Below, piece after piece: positions 25,696-34,594 of a DNA stretch of 64,000 bases. The stretch's first letter is position 1; every line of letters starts with the position of its first letter. The position numbers and the translations under genes are program-made. Source of the DNA: Prosthecobacter algae (GTDB lineage Bacteria > Verrucomicrobiota > Verrucomicrobiia > Verrucomicrobiales > Verrucomicrobiaceae); contig NZ_BAABIA010000010.1 of the NCBI RefSeq assembly GCF_039542385.1, positions 124,001 to 188,000 on the forward strand. The letters run 5' to 3'. The notes below the pieces were generated by a model. That model was not told the origin of the DNA and made no database searches. It worked only from the letters and a program-made list of their open reading frames with translations.

Positions 25696-26430
25696 TCAAC
25701 GGGTGAGTAAGCCCCAAAGATGCGCGACTTCTTCTTCGCTGATGGCGGGGTCCAGCTTCTCGCGGGCCAGATCGCTGAAGTGCAGGCGGGCTTGCTCCCG
25801 CAGCCGAACAAGATGGGCCTTGAGTCTCAAGGCCGTGGTGCCTATCTGTTCTGCAATAATTTTTTGCCCGGGACCATCGGCGGGCCATCCACCCAGTAGG
25901 GCAGGCTCCAGGGCGGTGAAAAGTTCTTGTCGGTCCCGCAGACGATATTTTTCGCGGAGATGTGGCAGCAATTCGCGCCACAGTTCTATTGCCTGCGCTA
26001 AGTCGCAGGCCCTCGCGGGATCGCTTTGAGTGAGGGCGACATCCGTGAGTAGTCGCTCGGCCTCACTGAAATCGAGCGTGATGAGGCCGTTTTTGCCTCC
26101 GCGTTTTTGGGCGAGTTGGCGTTGTTTCCAGTGGCTCATCTCATTGAGAAACACCCGCACGATCCATGAGCGCATCCTGCCTTTTTGTTGCTGGAGGGTC
26201 TTAAAGGATTCCTGAGCCAAAAGACGCGCAAAGAGGCTCTGCACCAAGTCTTCGGCATCGGGGCGGCTCAAACCTAAACCTCGAGCATAGACATAGAGGG
26301 GGCGATGATAAGCGCGACAGAGTTGCTCTAGAGCGATGTCCGCCGTGCGTGAATCCGGAGAATTCAGCAGATGCACCAGCGTCCAGCGTGTCTGGGGAAA
26401 GAGTGAGCTGGATGTAGAAGGCTCGGCCAT
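25696..26430 (-). CDS. ECF-type RNA polymerase sigma factor (Planctomycetes/Verrucomicrobia type)
   Basis: 244 residues. Region 2 is recognisable in QLCRAYHRPLYVYARGLGLSRPDAEDLVQSLFARLL (family DAEDLVQ motif) and the WIVRVFLNEMSHWKQRQ helix. Region 4 is more divergent (IIAEQIGTTALRLKAHLVRLREQARLHF). The opening TRWTLVHLL is characteristic of sigma factors in PVC bacteria that neighbour serine/threonine kinases. It is divergent from a secreted Ig/NHL gene that is followed by a kinase, so the three may form one regulatory unit in which phosphorylation replaces a classical anti-sigma factor. That last point is inference. Confidence 0.85.
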   Translation of the reverse strand: MAEPSTSSSLFPQTRWTLVHLLNSPDSRTADIALEQLCRAYHRPLYVYARGLGLSRPDAEDLVQSLFARLLAQESFKTLQQQKGRMRSWIVRVFLNEMSHWKQRQLAQKRGGKNGLITLDFSEAERLLTDVALTQSDPARACDLAQAIELWRELLPHLREKYRLRDRQELFTALEPALLGGWPADGPGQKIIAEQIGTTALRLKAHLVRLREQARLHFSDLAREKLDPAISEEEVAHLWGLLTR

Positions 26431-26564
26431 TCGGTGGAGTGCAGGGTCAAGGGCGCAATGGCGACTGCATTTTTCAGGGTCTGACGGTCGGGGAAAAAAG
26501 AAACGATTTTTTCATCACCACCCAAGGCGGGTTGGTTTTTCCCTTCAGATACGCCTTATCCCAG

Positions 26565-29500
26565 ATGAAATTACTCGCCCACCTGATTTTCACCTCTTTC
26601 CTGTTCCTGCCTCAATGGGGGATGGCAGCGCCTGAAGTTTCTTTTTATTCCTCTCATCAAATCGTGCGGAATAATTCCTCCACGGAGTTTTTTTTCGATG
26701 CCACGGGAACTGGTCAGGTAACTTGTCAATGGCAGAAGGACGGGGTGGACATTCCAGCGCCCGCAGGCACTCGCACGGTTCTGAGCCTAAGTACGGTGGA
26801 TCTGGAGGATGCGGGACTTTATCGGGTAACGGTGACGGACAGCACTGGCAGTGTGACTTTAGATCCCAGGCGGTTGGCTGTGGTCGGTGAAGGAAATCCA
26901 GAGGCCATTACTGTTGACGAAGGCGGCAACATTGAACTGTTCTGTGAAGTCGCGGGTCCGGACCTGAGCTATGAATGGAGACTGGGTGAAACGTTGATCA
27001 AAAACAGCTCTCGTATCTCTGGTGCCACGACGGCGGCTCTGCGCATCTCGAAGGCCACTCTTGCCGATGCTGCAGATTTTGGTGCTTACCGCCTGACCGT
27101 GAAGATGCCTGGTGTGGGCGATGCGGTGTTGACGTACGATTATCAGTTGGTGGAGGTCGCCGTCATCACCCGACCCGTGGTGAGCACCAGCAACTTCTCC
27201 ACTTACATGACTGGTCAGGCCGTAGATATTCAGCTCTCAGCCGCGCCGGAGACTATTCTGGGTTACCGAGCCAGTGGTCTCCCTGCTGGGCTTAGCATGA
27301 GTTCCTCTGGGAGGATCACCGGGCGGCCAACCAAACCTGGTAACTACAAGGTCCAGGTGACAGCCACGAATCGTCTTGGCACGGGTCCGGCCAAGGCCAT
27401 TCCGTTGACCATCCTTTCCCTGAATGAAGATCTTGTGGGAATCTATCGTGGCGTTGTGGAGCTCGCGGCCAAATTCGGTGGACAGGTGGGGGGCTCTGGT
27501 CTGGGGGGCAGCGTGGTCCTGACGTTGAGTTCCACCGGCACGTATTCAGGCTATCTCTATTACCACGGCGTAAAGCTTTCCTTCAAAGGCTCCTTGGAGG
27601 TGGATGCCTCCGGTGAAGTGGCGAGCGGGACTGCACGCATGACTGCTAATAAGCTGAAACCCGGGGCCCTGGTTTTGCGGTTCCGGGTGGATCCTGCTGA
27701 GGATGACCTGACTGGCATCCTCAGCGATGAATCGCTGCCTAATTTTGAGACCACGGATCAGATCGGTCTTGGCGAAGGAGACACCAATGGCGACTTAGCG
27801 GCGGCACGATTTAAAGACCCAGGGGCCATCTTGATGAAGCCTGATGGCGAATGGGCCATTTTGGATCGCGGGAATTTTACCATCCGCGCGACTGGCAGCT
27901 TAAACAGCCTTCAATTCATTGACCGCATCGCTGGGCAATCTGGGACCTCCGGCTATCAGGATGGAGGCAGTGCCCTTTTTTCTGAAATGAATGACCTTGT
28001 GTTGAGTCCGAGCAATCAATTGATCATCGCCGACACCCTGAATCATTGCTTGCGGCGGACACCGAGTGCCATCGGAGGTAGCTTAGAGCCGACCACCTTT
28101 GCTGGTTCTGCGAGTGAAGCCATGACGACCAATGGAACCTTGGCTCAGGCTCGTTTCCGCGAGCCCCATGGTCTGGCCTACGGACCGAAAGGGGACCTTT
28201 ACGTCACAGATCGTTTGGCCCATACGCTAAGGCGGATCACGACCGCCGGTCTCGTCAGCACCCTCGCTGGTGTGGATCTTCAATCCGGTGCCGTCGAAGG
28301 TAGTGGAGCGAAGGCACGCTTTAATCAACCGCGTGGCATCGTGGCAGACAAGGCGGGTAATCTTTACATCGCCGATACCGGGAACCACGCCATCCGCAAG
28401 GTGACCTCCACTGGGACGGTCAGTACCTATGCAGGTATCTTGGGCAATCCAGGTACGGAGGATGGGCCACTCAAACATAGCCGGTTCAGCGGACCTACGG
28501 AGATCTCTCTGGCGGCCGATGGCGCGTTGCTCGTCGTGGACAATGCTGGGGCCTGCATCCGCCGTATTTCAGTCACCGGATTGGTGACCACCATTTTCCC
28601 AGTCGCGCCTGGGGGCATCGCCCGTGGAGTATCTACGGCTGTGATCAGCCATGTCACACCGCAGGTCGATGGCTCACTGTGGATTTCGGACCTAACGAAT
28701 GATGTGATTCAGGTGCTGACTCAGCCCGAGGCGTCTATGGATGGAGAGCCTTACCTCAGCGCGGAAATAGAGGGAGATCGTACACCCTGGTCCAGCAAGC
28801 AACCGGTGCCGACTTCCTACCTGGGCAATCACCACACCTTGATTTATGGGGGATTGGAACAGCCAGGCGGGATCCCTGATGGAGATGGCTGGCTGGTCAC
28901 GACCGTAGGCAAAACGGGGTCGGTCATCTGGAAGGGCCGCTTGGCCGATGGCACGGCGGTGACAGGTGCTGGCGCACTGGAGCAAGCCCTCTTTTATGAC
29001 ATGCATACTCCGCTGTATAAAGGCACGGGTATGCTGCAAGGCCGCATCCGTATCACCGAAGACTCCAATCGGCCCATCACGGGTACTGTCAATTGGGGCA
29101 AACTGCCGCAGCCCTTGAGCCCCTTCACCCGCTCTTACGCCAATGGATTTCCGGCAATCTCGCGCGGCGTTAATGGAGGGAAATATGTGGCTCCAGTCTC
29201 CGGGACTCGACTCTTTGGCATCACTCAGGCTGAGCCAGCCAACGCCCAGATCACTGTCTCGACAGAACAAACGGAACCGTCCTTCACGCAACTTCTCGGT
29301 CTAACTGATAAGAATGTCATGGTCGTCCCCAAGGGGGCTGAAAATCCAAAGGCCTTCAAAATCAGCTTCAATGCAAAGACTGGCAGCCTGGTCGGCAGCT
29401 TCATTCTCACGGAAAATAATCCGATCAATGGGGGTAAACCGCAGACCCTTCAACGAGTCGGCACTTTCAGCGGTTTGTTCTTCTCCGATTCCAATCTCGC

Positions 29501-29606
29501 CACTGGACATGTTTTGCTTCCAGATGCGCCAGACGAGGACCAGCCTGATCCGAAGAAAACGGCGATTCGCTCCGTGCTCTTTGAGCTGGGATCTCGTCCA
29601 GACTAG
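26565..29606 (+). CDS. Secreted Ig-like / NHL-repeat beta-propeller protein
   Basis: 1013 residues from the ATG at 26565, which gives a Sec signal (MKLLAHLIFTSFLFLPQWGMAA). Two Ig-like domains follow (about 25-110 and 110-205; CQWQKDGVDI...DAGLYRVTV and CEVAGPDLSYEW), then a He_PIG-type putative Ig domain (GYRASGLPAGLSMSSSGRIT). About residues 425-720 carry NHL repeats forming a beta-propeller, e.g. FREPHGLAYGPKGDLYVTD, FNQPRGIVADKAGNLYIADT and GNHAIRKVTS. The C-terminal part is beta-rich and unassigned. It is probably an extracellular binding or adhesion protein. By eye this gene and the following kinase are less GC-rich than the rest of the window. Confidence 0.8.
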   Translation: MKLLAHLIFTSFLFLPQWGMAAPEVSFYSSHQIVRNNSSTEFFFDATGTGQVTCQWQKDGVDIPAPAGTRTVLSLSTVDLEDAGLYRVTVTDSTGSVTLDPRRLAVVGEGNPEAITVDEGGNIELFCEVAGPDLSYEWRLGETLIKNSSRISGATTAALRISKATLADAADFGAYRLTVKMPGVGDAVLTYDYQLVEVAVITRPVVSTSNFSTYMTGQAVDIQLSAAPETILGYRASGLPAGLSMSSSGRITGRPTKPGNYKVQVTATNRLGTGPAKAIPLTILSLNEDLVGIYRGVVELAAKFGGQVGGSGLGGSVVLTLSSTGTYSGYLYYHGVKLSFKGSLEVDASGEVASGTARMTANKLKPGALVLRFRVDPAEDDLTGILSDESLPNFETTDQIGLGEGDTNGDLAAARFKDPGAILMKPDGEWAILDRGNFTIRATGSLNSLQFIDRIAGQSGTSGYQDGGSALFSEMNDLVLSPSNQLIIADTLNHCLRRTPSAIGGSLEPTTFAGSASEAMTTNGTLAQARFREPHGLAYGPKGDLYVTDRLAHTLRRITTAGLVSTLAGVDLQSGAVEGSGAKARFNQPRGIVADKAGNLYIADTGNHAIRKVTSTGTVSTYAGILGNPGTEDGPLKHSRFSGPTEISLAADGALLVVDNAGACIRRISVTGLVTTIFPVAPGGIARGVSTAVISHVTPQVDGSLWISDLTNDVIQVLTQPEASMDGEPYLSAEIEGDRTPWSSKQPVPTSYLGNHHTLIYGGLEQPGGIPDGDGWLVTTVGKTGSVIWKGRLADGTAVTGAGALEQALFYDMHTPLYKGTGMLQGRIRITEDSNRPITGTVNWGKLPQPLSPFTRSYANGFPAISRGVNGGKYVAPVSGTRLFGITQAEPANAQITVSTEQTEPSFTQLLGLTDKNVMVVPKGAENPKAFKISFNAKTGSLVGSFILTENNPINGGKPQTLQRVGTFSGLFFSDSNLATGHVLLPDAPDEDQPDPKKTAIRSVLFELGSRPD

Positions 29607-29648
29607 CCAAAGTGCCAGACACCGTTTAGTCTGCCTGCCTCACGAGGC

Positions 29649-32600
29649 ATGGCAGACACACATGATGAAGGTGACCCTCCAGTGCCGGCCTGGCTCATCG
29701 AGCTGGGCTGGCAGGAGCGATATCTGGTGCGTGAAATGGTCGCACGCGGGGGGATGGGACGTGTTTACGAAGCTTGGCACCGTGAGCTCGGTTTAAAGAC
29801 GGCGCTGAAAATCATTGATCCCGGGTTGATGAATGACGAGCGTGCCCTGGCTCGCTTTGAAACGGAAGCTCTCACTCTGCGTCGTCTTCAAGAGCCGACA
29901 CCGCACCCCAATCTTGCCCGTGTTCTAGATTTTAAAATCACACAGGGGGTGGGTTGTCTAGCGATGGCCTTCGTGCAGGGCCCTGATCTGAAGACCTGGT
30001 GCCAGCAGCAAACCTTGGATCTAAAAGCCCGGGCCCGCCTTCTACAGAAGGTGTCCCGCGCAGCGGGCTACATGCATAGCCATGGGGTGGTACATCGAGA
30101 TTTAAAACCCTCCAATATTTTAGTTCATGAGCAGACCCAGGAGCCTGTGATTGTGGACTTTGGAATCGTCAAACCGGAGGGTGAATTGACGCTCACACTG
30201 ACTCGTGAAGCCATTGGCACCGCACATTACATGGCGCCCGAGCAGCTCCGCACAGACCGCTGTGAAGTTGGTCCCCAGGCAGATGTCTATGCTTTAGGCG
30301 TGGTACTTTATGAATTGATTACAGACAGGCTACCTTACCCGGGAACCCTGGCGGAGGTCATGCGTTCTCATGCTTCTGAGGAGTTGCCGCACCGCCCTTC
30401 TTTTTATCAAAGAGACCTTCCTCGTGAACTGGAAGTCATTTGTCTGAAAGCACTGTCATTACGCCGCGCAGAACGCTACGCCAATGGCTCAGAATTGGCC
30501 GAGGACTTGGATCGCTGGTTGCGTGATACAGCCATCCGGGCTCGTCCGCTCTCCCCGTCCATCCATTGGCTGCGCCGCGCCAGTCACCACCCCGCATTGA
30601 TCTTGGCATTGACCGCTTGTGTCGTTTTTGCGGCTGTGGGTCTTTGGCATGGGTGGGTGACCCATCACGAAGCCGCTTTAGCCGCAAAACGTCAGCAAAT
30701 CAGCGAAACTCTAACTTCGATCGTGTGGTCTGTCCCAGCATTGGAAGCGGTCGCGCATCAAGTCAGCCAATTGCCTTCGCTAGAAGCGGAAGTCTATCTT
30801 CACAAACTACGTAATGCGGCCTTTCACCAAGTGGAGGAAGCCTTGGAGGAACCTCGCCTGCTTGATGAGCAGGTGCCTGCCCTTCAGTCCATTCTCGCCT
30901 GGTGTGCTGAGGGTGAGGCATCGCGTGCGCAGGCACTCAACCGCCTCTTAGCAGATCGGCAATCTCGCTGGGAGACACGGGTGGCGCTGACTCCTCCCTT
31001 CGTTGAAGTGCAGGAAGCGTTTTCGCTGGGGCAGGTCCGTGTCGAGGCGGATGCTCTCTATTCGGTGTCTCAGCCTGGGCGTGAGAATTTAGACCGCGTG
31101 TTTATAAAAGGGTCTGTCCCACGGCAATTGGAGGTGAAAGCCACTTTTCATCCACCTGCGACACTCAAGCGCTACGTGGGTTTCTGCCTGCGATCTTCTC
31201 ATACCCGTCATTTCGTCCGCCTTTATGGTCGTGAGGCTGCCCAAAATCTTCCCCAAGCAACCCATGTGGCAGGGATGCAGCGCGCTGACTTTGCAGGGCT
31301 TCTTTGTCTCATGCGGGAGGAGACTCTGCTAGCGACCACGCCGGTCTTTCGTTCAAAACCTTTATCAGGCCCATTGCAGATCACTGCCCGGGTGGAGGGA
31401 AGTTTGCTGAGTGGAGAAATATCAGGAGGAGTGCGCGTGGAATATCGGGACCTCTACATGATCGCTGGTCCTTGTGATCTAGGCTTGGACTGGCCTTCAC
31501 GCATTCGACTGACTGCACTCACTCTCCAAACTCGTGATTTGCCGCGCCAACCCACACCCCTTGAAAGCGGAGATGCCCTCGCTGTCCAAGGCCAGTGGCT
31601 AGAGGCTCAAGGGGCCTATGCGGCCCTTTTGGGAGATCCGCAGCACGGAGCTGAGGCTGCGTACAAAATTGGGGAATGCCAATCCGCCCAGGGACGAATG
31701 ACAGAAGCGGCCGAGACCTGGGCGACCCTGCTCTCACGTCAGTTACGGCCCTGGAGTTCACTCGCCTGTTTTCGTCTTTGGCAGCATCAGGCTACCGCTG
31801 GTCATCTAGATGCCGCTGCCCCTTATTTGCAGCACCTCATGTCGGCTGGGCCAGAGACCCTTGCCATGCTGCGGGATCTCCGGGCAGAGCAGAAACAGCG
31901 CATCGCCAACGCCTATCGGCGTCAGTCTTCTAGCTTGCGCATCATGCAGCGGAATCCCGAGGTGGAAATGGCCATTCAGGCCCATCATTTGTTAGGCTAT
32001 TTGCCAGTGGAGGTGGCGATGAACTTTGGCTTCGCGCGTCATTTCAATGGAACGGATGAAACGGCGCGTATGCTTTTCCAACAGGCCTTGAAAGGCGTGA
32101 GTATCGTTCCTTTGAGCCGGGCTGATCGGCATCAGATGCTGCTTTGTCTAGACATGGCCTGCTGGCTGGATCACCCGGAGAAAACAGCGTGGATAGGAAA
32201 CCTCATCCAGCGCTGGAATAATAGTCTCGCCGAAGAAGAACCCGAGCGTGGTTTTCTCCAGTTGGAACTGGCGCGTGGGCATGCCCGCCAAGGCAGGGTT
32301 CTGGAAGCCCTCGAGATCACCCGAAAATGGCGCGCAGCCCCTCTGAGCCCTCCTCGCCTAAAGATCGCTGCCTGTCTCCTAGAGGCAGCACTGGTCATGG
32401 AGAATCCCACCGCTTTTTCAGCTCGGCTGGAAGAGGCCCTTTCAGTCTTAAACCTCCGCCGTCATGCTGCCCCGACGACCCTCATTGTAGATGGGGCGAT
32501 GTTAGGCTGTGCAGCGCGGGCATGGACGCCCGAGCTGATGGCTGACATCCTTGCTCGTCTACTGACAGGCCCAGAGGAGTCGATGGCCGCAGGTCATGGT

Positions 32601-33020
32601 CCCGGTCTGCTCGCCCGTGCTTTTTTGCAGGATCGGGCTCTTGTCACCTCCCTGAATCAGTTGATTCAAGGCTCCGAAGGAAAAGCTCTCTTCAGAGATT
32701 ATTGCCTGCGGAGTCGCCCACTCCGGGAACTGGCGGAGGAGGCTTTCCACCGCATTCTCGATGGCTATTTGCAGGTCATCTTGCAGGCTCCACCCTCAGA
32801 GATACAGCGGGACCAGATTCATGACTGTGTGAGTTGTATTGTGCAGGGATTTCGGGGCGGAAAATTCACCGAAACAGACCTTTTGAGTTTGATCACGGGA
32901 CTGCGTTCTGTGGAAGCTCGGCAAGCTCTCGTCCAAGATGCAGGGAAACAGTGGGGCCCAAAGCTGCAAACGGCACTTCGCACCCTTTTTCAAAACTCTC
33001 CAAAAGCTGCTGTTCAGTAA
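29649..33020 (+). CDS. Transmembrane Ser/Thr protein kinase with long sensor/TPR-like region
   Basis: 1123 residues. Kinase domain about 25-295: glycine loop ARGGMGRVYEA (33-42), ATP-binding Lys54, catalytic HRDLKPSN (Asp151), DFG at 170-172 and GTAHYMAPEQL. All catalytic residues are present, so it should be active. One membrane helix (about 314-335, ALILALTACVVFAAVGLWHG) is followed by some 780 outward residues: a beta-rich part (about 450-620) and helical TPR-like repeats (about 630 onward, VQGQWLEAQGAYAALL, AAYKIGECQSAQGRMTEAAE). It lies 42 bases after the Ig/NHL gene and near the divergent sigma factor. Confidence 0.9.
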   Translation: MADTHDEGDPPVPAWLIELGWQERYLVREMVARGGMGRVYEAWHRELGLKTALKIIDPGLMNDERALARFETEALTLRRLQEPTPHPNLARVLDFKITQGVGCLAMAFVQGPDLKTWCQQQTLDLKARARLLQKVSRAAGYMHSHGVVHRDLKPSNILVHEQTQEPVIVDFGIVKPEGELTLTLTREAIGTAHYMAPEQLRTDRCEVGPQADVYALGVVLYELITDRLPYPGTLAEVMRSHASEELPHRPSFYQRDLPRELEVICLKALSLRRAERYANGSELAEDLDRWLRDTAIRARPLSPSIHWLRRASHHPALILALTACVVFAAVGLWHGWVTHHEAALAAKRQQISETLTSIVWSVPALEAVAHQVSQLPSLEAEVYLHKLRNAAFHQVEEALEEPRLLDEQVPALQSILAWCAEGEASRAQALNRLLADRQSRWETRVALTPPFVEVQEAFSLGQVRVEADALYSVSQPGRENLDRVFIKGSVPRQLEVKATFHPPATLKRYVGFCLRSSHTRHFVRLYGREAAQNLPQATHVAGMQRADFAGLLCLMREETLLATTPVFRSKPLSGPLQITARVEGSLLSGEISGGVRVEYRDLYMIAGPCDLGLDWPSRIRLTALTLQTRDLPRQPTPLESGDALAVQGQWLEAQGAYAALLGDPQHGAEAAYKIGECQSAQGRMTEAAETWATLLSRQLRPWSSLACFRLWQHQATAGHLDAAAPYLQHLMSAGPETLAMLRDLRAEQKQRIANAYRRQSSSLRIMQRNPEVEMAIQAHHLLGYLPVEVAMNFGFARHFNGTDETARMLFQQALKGVSIVPLSRADRHQMLLCLDMACWLDHPEKTAWIGNLIQRWNNSLAEEEPERGFLQLELARGHARQGRVLEALEITRKWRAAPLSPPRLKIAACLLEAALVMENPTAFSARLEEALSVLNLRRHAAPTTLIVDGAMLGCAARAWTPELMADILARLLTGPEESMAAGHGPGLLARAFLQDRALVTSLNQLIQGSEGKALFRDYCLRSRPLRELAEEAFHRILDGYLQVILQAPPSEIQRDQIHDCVSCIVQGFRGGKFTETDLLSLITGLRSVEARQALVQDAGKQWGPKLQTALRTLFQNSPKAAVQ

Positions 33021-33083
33021 TCCGGGACATGGTCAGTTGCGAGGTGGTGCGGCCTGTGGCATAGGGCAATCCACAGCTTTTTT

Positions 33084-33461
33084 ATGGTCACCAAACTCCT
33101 TCACACCCGCTATCGCGTGAACGATCTGAGCAAAACGGTCTCGTTTTACAAAGACGTGCTCGGCCTGGAAGAGATCAAACGGCACAAGTCCCCGCGTGGT
33201 TCGGAACTGGTCTTCCTGAAGACCCCGAACAGCGATGAGCTCATCGAAATTTGCTCCTTTCCCGCCAGCGGCCCCGTCACCCTTGGGCCGGATGTCACCC
33301 ACCTGGCCTTTGAGGTGGAAGATTTGGAGGCCTTTGCCAAACACGCGGAGGAAAAAGGCTATCCCCTTTCAGATGGGCCTACGGAAAGCTCCAGCGGCAC
33401 GTTTGCATTCATAGATGCCCCGGAGGGCTATGAAATAGAACTGATCCAATATCGGAAATAG
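33084..33461 (+). CDS. gloA: Lactoylglutathione lyase-like VOC protein (glyoxalase I)
   Basis: 125 residues with two beta-alpha-beta-beta-beta units. Metal ligands of glyoxalase I can be placed: His in KLLHTRYRVNDL, Glu in ELIEICSF, His in DVTHLAFEVEDL and Glu in YEIELIQYR. DLSKTVSFYKDVLGLEE is the usual helix region. It would isomerise the methylglyoxal hemithioacetal to S-lactoyl-thiol in the cytosol. The thiol cofactor in this phylum may not be glutathione. Other VOC enzymes have similar sequences, so the name is a best guess. Confidence 0.78.
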   Translation: MVTKLLHTRYRVNDLSKTVSFYKDVLGLEEIKRHKSPRGSELVFLKTPNSDELIEICSFPASGPVTLGPDVTHLAFEVEDLEAFAKHAEEKGYPLSDGPTESSSGTFAFIDAPEGYEIELIQYRK

Positions 33462-33511
33462 GAGCGAAAGTGGATGCTCTCATGGCGTTGATGCTCAATA
33501 GATAACAAATT

Positions 33512-33790
33512 ATGGACTTCGACTGGCTTGGCGTTGCTTTTGACCTCACGAAACTGCCTCCCAAGGATATTGAGGAGTCATTTGAGGATCCTTTTTCGCT
33601 GAAGCTGCTGCCCGATGACAATGGCGACGGCACCAGCGCCCGTTATTATAATCTCGGCAAAGCCCTGAGCGGCCGGGCCGTGTTTGGAGTTTTCTGGACA
33701 GACGGCAAGCGTTACCGGGTCATTTATGCCCGTGACATGACGCATACCGAGGCGGACTTTTTCGAGCGCAAAAAAGCTGAGGACATGTAA
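33512..33790 (+). CDS. BrnT-family toxin-like protein
   Basis: 92 residues. Pattern of BrnT (RelE-like RNase fold): N-terminal FDWLGVAFDLTKL, the SFEDPFSLKLLPDD block, RYYNLGKALSGRAVFGVFW and RYRVIYARDMTHTEADFFE, corresponding to the usual RIISAR...E end. BrnT toxins cleave RNA in the absence of their antitoxin. The CopG-type gene starts two bases downstream, the normal toxin-antitoxin order for BrnT/BrnA. The opening is less typical than in canonical BrnT (no KHGV), so activity is uncertain. Confidence 0.7.
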   Translation: MDFDWLGVAFDLTKLPPKDIEESFEDPFSLKLLPDDNGDGTSARYYNLGKALSGRAVFGVFWTDGKRYRVIYARDMTHTEADFFERKKAEDM

Positions 33791-33792
33791 CC

Positions 33793-34119
33793 ATGGAAGC
33801 ACCACGACGCAAAGTTGAGACCACGCAGATCCCCCGGTTCAGTGATGAACTGCCGGCCATCCATGCGTGGAAGGAGGTGCCGGCCTTTGACACGGCCGAG
33901 GCCGAGGGCCAGTTCTGGGCGGCGCATCAGGTGGATCCCCGCCTCATGCAGATGTCCATTCACCGGTCGGACGTACGCGAATCCACCACCATCACCCTGC
34001 GGTTTGATCCGCGCATGCTCAGCCGCATCAAGCGCATCGCCCGCCGCCGCTACCTGAACTATCAGAGCATGATCAAGCAGTGGCTCAGCGAACGGATGGA
34101 GCAGGAAATGCGCGAGTAG
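33793..34119 (+). CDS. CopG/BrnA-type ribbon-helix-helix antitoxin
   Basis: 108 residues. The C-terminal third is a ribbon-helix-helix DNA-binding unit (ESTTITLRFDPRMLSRIKRI, then YQSMIKQWLSERM), with a beta strand and two helices in the usual spacing. The N-part (AEGQFWAAHQVDPRLM) matches the CopG-antitoxin pattern in which FW precedes the RHH and would cover the toxin. It is translated two bases after the BrnT-like gene and probably represses the pair. No extra copy of either gene is seen in the window. Confidence 0.75.
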   Translation: MEAPRRKVETTQIPRFSDELPAIHAWKEVPAFDTAEAEGQFWAAHQVDPRLMQMSIHRSDVRESTTITLRFDPRMLSRIKRIARRRYLNYQSMIKQWLSERMEQEMRE

Positions 34120-34159
34120 TTCGGGGTTGAGCCAAGCGGCAGATGGGCTATGGCAGCCC

Positions 34160-34594
34160 ATGGTCGCTGCCCTTTCCTCCTTGCTTGTCCGCCTCACCTC
34201 CCAGCGCTGGCTTTGGTGGCTGGGGGGGGGCATTTGGGGCGTGGTCCTGTTCACGCTTTCTTCGCGGAGCAGGCTGCCCACCGGGCCGGAGATTCCGTTT
34301 CAGGACAAGATCGTCCACTTCCTCTACTTCAGCGGTGGTGGTTTCTGCTTTGCGCTGGCTTTGTTTCTTCCGCAGGTGCCTTTGCGGGGCCGCTGGGTCT
34401 GGCTGGCAGCCGGGGCTGCCTTTGGCGCTGTCATCGGCGCGGTGGATGAGTATCACCAGACCTTCACTCCGGGGCGCAGCGGCAATGACCTGGGCGACTG
34501 GCTGGCCGATTTCACCGGAGCCAGCACCGGGGCACTGGTAGCGTGGGTCTTCCTGGCCTGGATCAGGCGGCAGAACGGGAAGTCACCTGCATGA
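34160..34594 (+). CDS. VanZ family membrane protein
   Basis: 144 residues from ATG 34160; an in-frame TTG at 34127 would add 11. Four membrane helices are visible: WLWWLGGGIWGVVLFTL, HFLYFSGGGFCFALALFL, RWVWLAAGAAFGAVIGAV and DFTGASTGALVAWVFLAW. The conserved VanZ blocks are DKIVHFLYF and DEYHQTFTPGRSGNDLGDWLADFTGA. In other bacteria VanZ-like proteins confer slight teicoplanin resistance or act in envelope processes; the biochemical role is unknown. The 3' end overlaps the convergent O-antigen ligase gene by 32 bases. Confidence 0.85.
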   Translation: MVAALSSLLVRLTSQRWLWWLGGGIWGVVLFTLSSRSRLPTGPEIPFQDKIVHFLYFSGGGFCFALALFLPQVPLRGRWVWLAAGAAFGAVIGAVDEYHQTFTPGRSGNDLGDWLADFTGASTGALVAWVFLAWIRRQNGKSPA

